A stretch of 33,520 bases of DNA from Bremia lactucae (taxonomy: Eukaryota; Oomycota; Peronosporomycetes; Peronosporales; Peronosporaceae), in the NCBI RefSeq assembly GCF_004359215.1, contig NC_090612.1, forward strand, positions 1,648,629 to 1,682,148, read 5' to 3'. Both the position numbers and the translations under genes were made by a program. Below, in pieces: positions 19,775 to 28,021 of this stretch. The number at the start of each line of letters is the position of its first letter. The first letter of the stretch is position 1. Below the pieces are notes generated by a model. The model searched no databases. It worked only from the letters and a program-made list of their open reading frames with translations, and was not told the DNA's origin.

Positions 19775-22580
19775 TACTTGGAGAGCATGCTCTCAATAAA
19801 TAGGTGGCCGTTCCTTTGTAATCCCGTTCGTGTTTACGGTAAGAGCACTAACGTTGCTCCATGTTGTCCGAGTCGAGAATGATTTAGTAATGACGGGTTA
19901 AACCCCCTGCTACCATCACTACTTCACCATTGAGAAACTGGAGCTGGAGCACTGAAGAGTCTTCCAAATAGAAGCCATCGAGCTTGCGAAGTTCTTCAAG
20001 GTCATCCAACAGATAACCCTGCCATTGTACTTCGCTCCATTGCTGTATGCAGAACGATCCGAGGTCTGATCGCAAGAGACGCAGGAGTGTGTTTGGATGA
20101 AGAAGTCGCGTGTGGTGCGCCGGAATCCATTCAACCGGCTGTTCTGTGATATACTGAATCCAGTGGTCGTTGGTGAAAAGGGTCGGCGCAATTGCCATGA
20201 GTGCGATCTCAAAAATACCTAAGGCCTTGGTGGCTCGAGATAGCTCCCGGATCGAGTCCGACGACGTCCACCACTTTGCACACGTTTTTAATATATCCTT
20301 GCGCTTCGACGGGACTGCCTTACCCATAAACCTTGTCCATTTCGTGCTGAATGTTATGTCTTCGGCCGGTTGCGATGCACTTAGCACGCGGTTTATCACA
20401 TGCAGCTGTGCGATTTCGGCAATTTTGTCTCCTTTATCAGCCATCTTTAACGCAACTGCGCTGCTAAAGGCTAGAGGACACTCCACCGCTTTTTTCATAA
20501 TATGGTCGGGATTCGTTACGTTTTCGAGAAGCTTGCACACACCGTCAACCTTCTTGTCTGCTTTCACCAGACAGTCTGGGAGTGTGTTGAGAAGTGCGGT
20601 GTTCTCGTCATCTAGCATCGACTCGGTCACTTCCATTATAGTCGACGCTTTTGATGCTTTCTTAATCTTGGTGTGGTGCTTTTCGATGAAGAAAGCAGAC
20701 TCGGAAGATGCTTTCACCTCGTCCAGGCGCTTCACGTCAATAGGAACCACTTGGTAGCGAACACCGTATTTCTTGTCAGCCGTCACGTTCTTTGGCGTGA
20801 ACGTTACCTTCATCGTTTGGAGTGCTTGGAAGTAGTTGGTCGTGGCTATGCCATTCAGAGGAAGCGTCTCTTCCTTCACTGTCATGTTGGAGAAGTCGAA
20901 ACCGTTGCGCGCGCGCTTCTTCTTGTTTATCACGGTCGTGAAGCCGTCATCCAGACCATTAGTGAGGACGAGACGTTTTCGTACATTCTTCAAGCTACTA
21001 GGGCGGAGTAATCCTTCCATTGGAGCCGCTGTAAGTCGAAATAGACAACGCCTCAGTGGTGTTTAGAGGCGTGGTACTATCAGTGATCGCAAGTTGCTGT
21101 CCATGCTGAGCCCCGCGTTGAAGCTTACCTTCCTTTCGTTTAAATTGCTCAACTGCTCGCTGCAGTGAGGTTGAGTTCAAGGCTGTTTTCAGCTGCGCAT
21201 CTACATCAGCTGCTTGTGCGTTACTCGTTGATTGCGGTCGTTGGGGCTGGCCAGTCTTAGGAAGGCTAGTCTTAGGAACAACATTTGGCGGAGGAAAAAC
21301 GTCTGCAGATGTACCAAGTTCAATTCCATGGTGTGAGCGATAGCCGTAAGGTAACCGCTCAGACTGGTACGGAGCGTTCTTGCCATGTGCAGGGTGCAGC
21401 TTATTGTTGAAGCACACTTGATCGCAAACAGATCCATTTATTATCAGCGCGCTTGGACATGAGGATGACAAAAAAATACACTCGCCAAGTTGCGGACGTA
21501 ATACCAGTTGCCAGATTCACTCCGCGAAACGTGTCATACACCGGTTTGCATCCAATGAGGAACAAGCGGTGCAAGATAACGTCGGTTTCTGTGTCCGAGT
21601 CGACGTTGGAGATGTCGATAAAGTACCGTCCGCCGAGAATGTCAAATTCCTTGAAAGTGTAGACACCACCAAGTATATTTACTTTCGTGCGCTCTAAGCG
21701 CAGACACGCGACCCTTGACTTGACTTTTAAGCGAAGATTTCCGCAAGGGAGCTTGGAGATCTGACCGATCTCAAATTGCTTGTAAAGTTCTTCGAGGTGT
21801 TCATTGCCGTGGCTTTTGCCAGAAAGCGATGCCATGATCTTCATCAGTGGTGTCTTCGCAAGCGTCTGGCCAGTGTCAATTATCATGTCAAATTGCGCGC
21901 GGAAGCACATAAGTACGTGCTTGCTCCATACCGGACGCGATAAACGACCAGTCTCCTCCTGCGGGATATTGACGCTCGATTGCTTCAATGTCGCAGGCGA
22001 GAGGTTTGGGAGTTTCGACACGACGGCGAGCAGCGTCAGCTTGAGCAGAGTCGCGCCGGACCGTTTCCTGCTGCAATAGCACGTCAGCCAACGTTGGACG
22101 TGAATCCAAGCGTGGAAGCGAAGCTGCAGTAGGTGAAGGAGAAAGCTCCATGGATGCGTCGGCAGGTAAAGCCACCTCAGCAGACGAGCCAGACGCAATC
22201 CAATCAACTTTCGTATGCACAGTTGGTGCAACACTCATCGTCACATCCATCGTACCCTCCATCCTAAGAAGCTCGGGAACCGTAGTAGAGGGAATCACAG
22301 GCGGACAAGATGAAGCTTCGACATGTTCAGCGCCATGAGCCTCATCCGCAAGATATCCAGTTCCTACCAAAATTTTGGAGGAGGATGGGCATTGTGAGAC
22401 AACCGGCTGGATACTGGGCGCGAACCCAACAATGGAGCCAGTTGCGACACGCGGCAGCTGCTCCTGCAAAAAAAAACAGCTTCTGATCTTTCCATGAAAA
22501 AGACGGAAAATCAGCTGGGGAGAGAGGGGAAAGGGTTTTTCTGGAAGTTGACTTGTGGAATTGCCGGCAAATTGAGAAGT
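19774..22580 (-). mobile_element. LINE copy B, 5' part only (ORF1 and start of endonuclease)
   Basis: It repeats copy A from 17113-19295 at high identity, then extends further to the ORF1 start (22469) and a 5' leader to about 22580. The 3' end breaks off in the first endonuclease codons, joined to gypsy RT at a shared AGTAA. Confidence 0.8.
19884..22469 (-). pseudogene. LINE ORF1 protein, copy B (complete length, three frameshifts)
   Basis: It starts MQEQLPRVATGSIVGFAPSI at 22469; the N-terminal 150 residues are Ser/Pro/Ala-rich and low in structure. After a frameshift near 21890 comes the domain seen in copy A (MKIMASLSGKSHGNEHLEEL...ATWRVYF), then shifts near 21470 and 21000, then an uninterrupted 378-codon C-terminal domain (21020-19884). 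Unbroken it would be about 860 residues. The function is inferred from its place before the endonuclease in copy A. Confidence 0.65.
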
Positions 22581-22581
22581 G

Positions 22582-22603
22582 GGGGATGTAGCTCAGTTGA
22601 AAG
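22582..22603 (+). pseudogene. tRNA-Ala 5' fragment cut at the D loop by a SINE
   Basis: GGGGATG-TAGCTCAGTTG followed by AAAG and the SINE; the intact tRNA-Ala starts at 22887 beyond the SINE. Confidence 0.75.
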
Positions 22604-22885
22604 TCGATTGTATATTTATCGTTAACACAACCTATACCTACTCGGCTTTGGCTAAGATATTCTACAACTCATCCTTTTTAATCTGATTTTTCTTGTCAGT
22701 TCTTTTTTTTTTTAATTCTGATATTTTATTCTAGCCCGAGGGCTTATATGTGCTTAACGATACCCGGGGTCCCAAGGGTATAGGAAAGTCTGTTCCATTT
22801 CAATTTTGTGGTTGGTGCGGGAATCGAACCCGTGTCCTTTGGGTCACCAAGTCGATGCTTAACCACTACACCAGGGTGGGACCCC
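22600..22885 (-). mobile_element. tRNA-headed SINE copy 3, inserted in a tRNA-Ala gene
   Basis: This is the best copy, about 285 bp. On the minus strand, 22883-22810 is a tRNA-like head with box A TGGTGTAGTGG and box B GGTTCGATTCC. The acceptor and anticodon arms do not pair, so it is not a tRNA gene. The body includes an A-run (T-run on plus near 22690-22705). A 19-nt tRNA-Ala duplication flanks it: GGGGGATGTAGCTCAGTTG at 22581 and GGGGGATGCAGCTCAAATG at 22886 (16 of 19 identical). Confidence 0.75.
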
Positions 22886-22886
22886 G

Positions 22887-22959
22887 GGGGATGCAGCTCA
22901 AATGGTAGAGCGCTCGCTTAGCATGCGAGAGGTACAGGGATCGATACCCTGCTTCTCTA
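22887..22959 (+). tRNA. tRNA-Ala(AGC)
   Basis: 73 nt. Anticodon arm CTCGC-TTAGCAT-GCGAG and T arm CAGGG-ATCGATA-CCCTG are perfect. Acceptor GGGGATG / CTTCTCT has one mismatch and G-U pairs. Box A (CAGCTCAAATGG) is the best of the array. Confidence 0.8.
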
Positions 22960-22960
22960 G

Positions 22961-23032
22961 GCGTGTGTAGTATAGTGGTCAGTATGTCACCTTGTGGCGG
23001 TGTTTTCCCTGGTTCGAATCCGGACACGCGCA
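22961..23032 (+). tRNA. tRNA-His(GTG)
   Basis: 72 nt with acceptor GCGTGTG / CACGCGC fully paired, preceded by G at 22960, which could supply the His G-1. Anticodon arm loop TTGTGGC; one mismatch each in anticodon and T stems. Abuts the Ala gene. Confidence 0.8.
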
Positions 23033-23071
23033 ATCTTACGCCCTTTGTTGTAACGGAAAATCGATCTGGAC

Positions 23072-23076
23072 TTTTT
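23072..23076 (+). terminator. Pol III terminator (TTTTT) of the first Ala-His unit
   Basis: The first run of five T after the Ala start; equivalent runs follow His in the other units (for example 24616-24620). No T-run separates Ala from His. Confidence 0.6.
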
Positions 23077-23246
23077 GTTTACGTGCCTGCATGAAGAAGC
23101 TTTTACTTATGAAGTTTCAACTGCCATTTGAAGTGAGAGAAAGTGGTGAGAATTTTCCAATATGTATAATCGACTAATGCGAAGCTCGCGGCATTGTTCA
23201 CGCAAATGGCCAAGAATATTTTTAGCTGGTGCTGACGCTCGTCTGA

Positions 23247-23319
23247 GAGGATGTTGCTCAAATTGTAGAGCGCTCGCTTAGCATGCGAGAGGTACAGGGA
23301 TCGATACCCTGCTTCTCCA
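23247..23319 (+). tRNA. tRNA-Ala(AGC)
   Basis: Anticodon and T arms perfect; box A altered (TTGCTCAAATTG), acceptor GAGGATG pairs imperfectly. Confidence 0.7.
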
Positions 23320-23320
23320 G

Positions 23321-23391
23321 GCGTGTGTAGTATAGTAATCAGTACCTCACTTGTGGCGGTGATATCCTTGGTTCGAATCCGGGCAGGCGCA
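23321..23391 (+). pseudogene. tRNA-His(GTG)-like, one base short
   Basis: A T is missing in the anticodon arm and the acceptor 3' strand reads CAGGCGC with a mismatch; D loop also changed. Confidence 0.6.
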
Positions 23392-23603
23392 ATCTTACGC
23401 CGTAAGTATCACTAAAAATCGATCTGGACTTTTTGTTACGTGCCTGCATAAAGATACTTTTAGTTATGAAGTTCCAACTGCCATTTAAAGTGAAGAAAGT
23501 GGTGAGAATTTTACAAAATGAATAATCGACTAGTGCGAAGCTGGCGGCATTATTCCACGCAAATGGTTCAGACTATTTTAAGCTAGTGCTAACGCTCAAC
23601 TGA

Positions 23604-23645
23604 GGGGATGTTGCTCAAATTGTAGAGTGCTCGCTAAGCATGCGA
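23604..23645 (+). tRNA. tRNA-Ala, cut by the assembly gap
   Basis: The acceptor 5' strand, D arm and anticodon arm are visible; TAAGCAT replaces TTAGCAT in the loop. The rest is N. Confidence 0.6.
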
Positions 23646-24318
23646 NNNNNNNNNNNNNNNNNNNNNNNNNNNNNNNNNNNNNNNNNNNNNNNNNNNNNNN
23701 NNNNNNNNNNNNNNNNNNNNNNNNNNNNNNNNNNNNNNNNNNNNNNNNNNNNNNNNNNNNNNNNNNNNNNNNNNNNNNNNNNNNNNNNNNNNNNNNNNNN
23801 NNNNNNNNNNNNNNNNNNNNNNNNNNNNNNNNNNNNNNNNNNNNNNNNNNNNNNNNNNNNNNNNNNNNNNNNNNNNNNNNNNNNNNNNNNNNNNNNNNNN
23901 NNNNNNNNNNNNNNNNNNNNNNNNNNNNNNNNNNNNNNNNNNNNNNNNNNNNNNNNNNNNNNNNNNNNNNNNNNNNNNNNNNNNNNNNNNNNNNNNNNNN
24001 NNNNNNNNNNNNNNNNNNNNNNNNNNNNNNNNNNNNNNNNNNNNNNNNNNNNNNNNNNNNNNNNNNNNNNNNNNNNNNNNNNNNNNNNNNNNNNNNNNNN
24101 NNNNNNNNNNNNNNNNNNNNNNNNNNNNNNNNNNNNNNNNNNNNNNNNNNNNNNNNNNNNNNNNNNNNNNNNNNNNNNNNNNNNNNNNNNNNNNNNNNNN
24201 NNNNNNNNNNNNNNNNNNNNNNNNNNNNNNNNNNNNNNNNNNNNNNNNNNNNNNNNNNNNNNNNNNNNNNNNNNNNNNNNNNNNNNNNNNNNNNNNNNNN
24301 NNNNNNNNNNNNNNNNNN
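23646..24318. other. Assembly gap, 673 N, inside the Ala-His array
   Basis: The distance between flanking Ala starts (829 bp) is 2.3 units, so the gap length is likely wrong or the missing units are irregular. Confidence 0.9.
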
Positions 24319-24432
24319 AAGTGAAGAAAGTGGTGAGAATTTTACAAAATGTATAATCGACTAGTGCGAAGCTGGCGGCATTGTTCACGCAAATGGCCAG
24401 ATTATTTTTAGCTGGTGCTGGCGCTCGTCTGA

Positions 24433-24504
24433 GGGGATGTTGCTCAAATTGTAGAGTGCTCGCTTAGTATGCGAAATTACATGGATCGATACCCTGCTTC
24501 TCCA
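24433..24504 (+). pseudogene. tRNA-Ala(AGT?)-like, decayed
   Basis: Loop TTAGTAT changes the anticodon to AGT, and the anticodon and T stems are disrupted (GCGAAATTACATGG); one base short. Confidence 0.6.
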
Positions 24505-24505
24505 G

Positions 24506-24577
24506 GCGTGTGTAGTATATTGGTCAGTACTTCACTTTGTGGCGGTGATATCCCTGGTTCGAATCCGGGCACGCGCA
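24506..24577 (+). tRNA. tRNA-His(GTG)
   Basis: Acceptor, anticodon and T arms pair; the D loop has TATATTGGTC in place of TATAGTGGTC, weakening box A. Confidence 0.7.
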
Positions 24578-24790
24578 ATCTTACGCGTTAGTTATCACTG
24601 AAAATCGATCTGGACTTTTTGTTAATGTGCCTGCATAACGAAGCTTCTAGTTATGAAGTTCCAACTGCCATTCAAAGTGAGAGAAAGTGGTGAGAATTTT
24701 CCAATATGTATACTCGACTAGTGCGAAGCTCGCGGCATTGTTCACGCAAATGGCCAAGATTATTTTTAGCTGGTGCTGACGCTCGTCTGA

Positions 24791-24863
24791 GAGGATGTTG
24801 CTCAAATTGTAGAGCGCTCGCTTAGCATTAAAGATGTACAGGGATCGATACCCTGTTTCTCAA
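24791..24863 (+). pseudogene. tRNA-Ala-like, broken anticodon stem
   Basis: AGC is present but the 3' side of the stem reads TAAAG in place of GCGAG. Confidence 0.65.
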
Positions 24864-24864
24864 G

Positions 24865-24936
24865 GCGTGTGTAGTATAGTGGTCAGTACCTCACTTTGTG
24901 GCGGTGATATCCCTGGTTCGAATCCGGGCACGCGCA
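24865..24936 (+). tRNA. tRNA-His(GTG), consensus copy
   Basis: All arms pair: acceptor GCGTGTG / CACGCGC, anticodon TCACT-TTGTGGC-GGTGA, T arm CCTGG-TTCGAAT-CCGGG. Preceded by G at 24864. A TTTTT follows about 40 nt downstream. Confidence 0.9.
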
Positions 24937-25149
24937 ATCTTACGCGTTAGTTATCACTGAAAATCGATCTGGACTTTTTGTTAATGTGCCTGTATGAAGA
25001 TACTTTTAGTTATGAAGTTCCAACTGCCATTCAAAGTGAAGAAAGTAGTCAGAATTTTACAAAATGTATAATCGACTAGTGCGAAGCTGGCGGCATTGTT
25101 CCACGCAAATGGTTCAGATTATTTTTAGCTAGTGCTGACGCTCATCTGA

Positions 25150-25222
25150 GGGGATTTTGCTCAAATTGTTGAGCGCTCGCTTAGCATGCGAGAGGTACAG
25201 GGATCGATACCCTGCTTCTCCA
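25150..25222 (+). tRNA. tRNA-Ala(AGC)
   Basis: Anticodon and T arms perfect; acceptor GGGGATT and D loop (ATTGTTGAGC) altered. Confidence 0.65.
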
Positions 25223-25223
25223 G

Positions 25224-25295
25224 GCGTGTGTAGTATAGTGGTCATTACCTCACTTTGTGGCGGTGATATCCCTGGTTCGAATCCGGGCACGCGCA
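25224..25295 (+). tRNA. tRNA-His(GTG)
   Basis: As the consensus copy except CATTAC for CAGTAC in the D arm. Confidence 0.8.
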
Positions 25296-25508
25296 ATCTT
25301 ACGCGTTAGTTATCACTGAAAATCGATCTGGACTTTTTGTTAATGTGCCTGCATGAAGATACTTTTAGTTATGAAGTTCTAACTGCCATTTGAAGTGAGA
25401 GAATGTTGTGAGAATTTTCCAATATGTATAATCGACTAGTGCGAAGCTGGCGGCATTGTTCACGCAAATGGCCAAAAAATGTTTTAGCTGGTGCTGACGC
25501 TCGTCTGA

Positions 25509-25554
25509 GAGGATGTTGCTCAAATTGTAGAGCGCTCGATACCCTGCTTCTCAA
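25509..25554 (+). pseudogene. tRNA-Ala with internal deletion
   Basis: The sequence jumps from AGCGCTCG to ATACCCTGC, removing the anticodon arm and half the T arm; TCG occurs at both deletion ends. Confidence 0.85.
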
Positions 25555-25555
25555 G

Positions 25556-25627
25556 GCGTGTGTAGTATAGTGATCAGTGCCTCACTTTGTGGCGGTGATA
25601 TCCCTGGTTCGAATCCGGGCACGCGCA
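25556..25627 (+). tRNA. tRNA-His(GTG)
   Basis: Acceptor, anticodon and T arms intact; D loop TGATCAGTGCC differs from the consensus. Confidence 0.8.
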
Positions 25628-25841
25628 ATCTTACGCGTATGTTATCACTGAAAATCGATCTGGACTTTTTGTTAATGTGCCTGCATGAAGATACTTTTAG
25701 TTATGAAGTTCCAACTGCCATTCGAAGTGAGATAAAGTAGCCAGAATTTTCCAATATGTATAATCGACTAGTGCGAAGCTGGCGGCATTGTTCCACGCAA
25801 ATGGCTCAGATAATTTTTAGCTAGTGCTAACGCTCATCTGA

Positions 25842-25914
25842 GGGGATGTTGCTCAAATTGTAGAGCGCTCGCTTAGCATGCGAGAGGTACAGGGATCTAT
25901 ACCCTGTTTCTCAA
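25842..25914 (+). tRNA. tRNA-Ala(AGC)
   Basis: Anticodon arm perfect, T loop ATCTATA changed at one base, acceptor 3' strand TTTCTCA. Confidence 0.6.
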
Positions 25915-25915
25915 G

Positions 25916-25987
25916 GCGTGTGTAGTATAGTGATCAGTGCCTCACTTTGTGGCGGTGATATCCCTGGGTCGGATCCGGGCACGCGCA
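25916..25987 (+). pseudogene. tRNA-His(GTG)-like, box B altered
   Basis: The T arm reads CTGGGTCGGATCCGGG, so the TTCGAAT loop is lost. Confidence 0.6.
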
Positions 25988-26201
25988 ATCTTACGCCGTA
26001 TGTTATCACTGAAAATCGATCTGGACTTTTTGTTAATGTGCCTGCATGAAGATACTTATAGTTATGAAGTTCCAACTGCCATTCAAAGTGAAGAAAGTAG
26101 TCAGAATTTTACAAAATGTATAATCGACTAGTGCGAAGCTGGCGGCATTGTTCCACGCAAATGGTTCAGATTATTTTTAGCTAGTGCTAACACTCATCTG
26201 A

Positions 26202-26274
26202 GAGGATGTTACTCAAATTGTAGAGCGCTCGCTTAGCATGCGAAATGTACAGGGATCGATACCCTGCTTCTCAA
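26202..26274 (+). tRNA. tRNA-Ala(AGC), weakened
   Basis: Box A reads TACTCAAATTG and the anticodon stem end is GCGAA; AGC and the T arm are intact. Confidence 0.5.
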
Positions 26275-26275
26275 G

Positions 26276-26347
26276 GCGTGTGTAGTATAGTGATCAGTAC
26301 CTCACTTTGTGGCGGTGATATCCCTGGGTCGGATCCGGGCACGCGCA
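26276..26347 (+). pseudogene. tRNA-His(GTG)-like, box B altered
   Basis: Same GGGTCGGAT change in the T arm as the copy at 25916. Confidence 0.6.
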
Positions 26348-26560
26348 ATCTTATGCCGTATGTTATCACTGAGAATCGATCTGGACTTTTTCTTAACGTG
26401 CCTGAATAAAGACACTTTTAGTTATGAAATTCCAACTGCCATTCGAAGTGAGAGAAAGTTGTGAGAATTTTCCAATATGTATAATCGACCAGTGCGAAGC
26501 TGGCGGCATTGTTCACGCAAATGGCCAAAAAATTTTTAGCTGGTGCTGACGCTCGTCCGA

Positions 26561-26633
26561 GAGGATGTTGCTCAAATTGTAGAGCGCTCGCTTTGCATGC
26601 GAAGTGTACAGGGATCGATACCCTGCTTCTCAA
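26561..26633 (+). tRNA. tRNA-Ala(TGC) variant
   Basis: Loop TTTGCAT gives anticodon TGC in place of AGC; identity remains Ala. The stem end GCGAA has one mismatch; T arm intact. Confidence 0.55.
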
Positions 26634-26634
26634 G

Positions 26635-26696
26635 GCGTGTGTAGTATAGTGGTCAGTGCCTCACTTTGTGGCGGTGATATCCCTGGGTCGGATCCT
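26635..26696 (+). pseudogene. tRNA-His, truncated in the T arm
   Basis: Follows the array consensus to GGATCC at about 26696, then changes to unrelated sequence, marking the array end. Confidence 0.8.
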
Positions 26697-26966
26697 GCTG
26701 GCATCCGTTGGAAATAGACACAAGAATTAATGCGACTTTTGCGGACACAACAACATACATAGTTTAAGACTCACCCAATGCAATGCCTCAGCTTCATTGG
26801 AAAACGCCCATTAGCTTCGACAGTCACACGAGCTTATATCGGTAAGTACCTTTTACCACATATATACGCTGCAATCTAAAGGTTTGTAAGCGCAACAATG
26901 GAATGTTCTTTCGAACGGAACCAATCGAAGTCAGAGATGCAAGAGTAACGCGTAAGTATGATTAAA
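26697..26966 (+). pseudogene. Possible 5' end of a host gene (two exon remnants)
   Basis: ATG at 26778 opens a frame MQCLSFIGKRPLASTVTRAY with an Arg/Ser/Thr-rich, acid-free start like a mitochondrial presequence. It runs to 26841, followed by a consensus donor GTAAGTACC. With acceptor TTTGTAAG (intron 26842-26890) the frame stays open through 26951, where a second consensus donor GTAAGTATG occurs. The LTR sits 15 bp beyond. I do not recognise the protein, and the reading is based only on two donor-like sites and an open frame. Confidence 0.3.
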
Positions 26967-27410
26967 TGTGACGGGGTGTATAGTTACATGAAATTAACCC
27001 TTAAAGGTTGTTAATTAATATATTATCTTAAAGGTAGATAATTTATGGGGAATATTACTTTATATAGTAATGTTCAGAAATCTTATCCATAAATAGGTAT
27101 GGGCCATTATATCTATTTATCTCGCAGATTAACCCGCTGTAAACGAAAACAAAGAGAGCGAGACAGATAAGATTTCAATTGCTTGTTTAGTATTAGTTCA
27201 TAATTAAGTTAGCAGTATCAGATAGAAAGAAGAGAAACTTAATTATATTAATACAGTTTTCATTTAACCCTCTTTAAGGTAATTGTCTTAAAGAGTAGTC
27301 TTCCTCTGCACGTACTAGTGTACGTGACGTAACGTTAGGCACCATTCGCAACTGAAGCAGTGCAAAGTGGACTTGTACTGAAGCAGTACAAGTCGTAGTG
27401 CCCCGTTACA
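26967..27410 (-). mobile_element. Solo LTR of the gypsy family at 915-1364
   Basis: 444 bp, TGTGACGGGGTG...GTGCCCCGTTACA on the plus strand, closely matching the LTR at 915-1364 along its whole length. Both sides carry the 5-bp duplication TTAAA (26962-26966 and 27411-27415), so it is a complete insertion later reduced to one LTR. Confidence 0.9.
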
Positions 27411-27454
27411 TTAAAAGGTCCACAATTCTATTTAGATGATATTGCTGCTCTGAA

Positions 27455-27911
27455 TATAACGGGGCACCTTTCGCTAGTAACGTACACTGATAACAGTGAA
27501 GTTAAGGTGCCTCGAATACTGAAGTGCAGAGAAAGATCATAAGGAGCTAAGAAGTATTAGCTACTAGAGGTCAATACTAAGGCTTTAGTGTAGAGATAGA
27601 GTAAAACTGTATTGAAAAATTAAGTTCCTACGCAACGATCTTCTTTCAACTGACTTTAGTATATTGATAATTAGCTATATGTAAAGCGTCTTCTCGCGCA
27701 CCGCCTTATCGTGTCTTGTATCGACTGGTGGAGTTAATTTAAACCTAAAATAATTAATCAACACAACTAATTTCTTGTTACCTCAATATTATCAAAACTG
27801 GTAATACTGGAACTATAAAGTCAAAATAATAGAATAAATAATGCTGTACTTCCTTATTTAATTCCTCGTATCGGAATCAATATTTATGTAACGAACCACC
27901 CCGTTTTTACA
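27455..27911 (+). repeat. 5' LTR of the second gypsy element (about 457 bp)
   Basis: Begins TATAACGGGGCACC (second base A where TG is expected) and ends CCCCGTTTTTACA. Its termini resemble those of the first family, and TCACCCCCCC follows at once. Confidence 0.65.
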
Positions 27912-28021
27912 TCACCCCCCCTAACCAAGAGTCACTATAGTGACTGATTTAGGGTGACAGAGAGTTCTAGTGTGTCTCTCTTTGTGAATTAGTACTTATT
28001 ATTTTTATCCTAATTCGATGT

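Larger units (their letters stand above)
22887..26696 (+). repeat. Tandem array of tRNA-Ala/tRNA-His pairs, unit about 359 bp
   Basis: Ala starts lie at 22887, 23247, 23604, 24433, 24791, 25150, 25509, 25842, 26202 and 26561. Each unit is tRNA-Ala, tRNA-His directly abutting, a T-run (GGACTTTTTGTT) about 40 bp past His, and a spacer. Two spacer types mostly alternate: one with GTTCACGCAAATGGCCA and CTGGTGCTGACGCTCGT, one with GTTCCACGCAAATGGTTCAG and CTAGTGCTAACGCTCAT. The array starts at a SINE and ends inside a His gene at 26696. Confidence 0.9.

Noticed and set aside
17113..19800. The shared point TTACTTGGAGAGCATGCTCTC at 17113 and 19774 first looked like the 3' end of an independent ORF1-only (half-LINE) element.
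   Set aside because: In the 17113 copy the sequence reads on into the LINE endonuclease (NVSALTVNTNGI before, CVQETKHGDN after), so only the 19774 copy ends there. The palindrome is coding sequence.
17447..20757. Long plus-strand frames at 17447-17926 and 20170-20757.
   Set aside because: Antisense shadows of the LINE ORF1 domain; present in both duplicate copies because the underlying sequence is duplicated.
22810..22883. A minus-strand tRNA gene with good box A and box B.
   Set aside because: Acceptor and anticodon arms do not pair, and the unit recurs as the head of a dispersed SINE.
22887..26696. Regularly spaced repeats resembling a CRISPR-like array.
   Set aside because: The period is 359 bp, the repeated parts are tRNA-Ala and tRNA-His genes, and spacers are themselves repeats.
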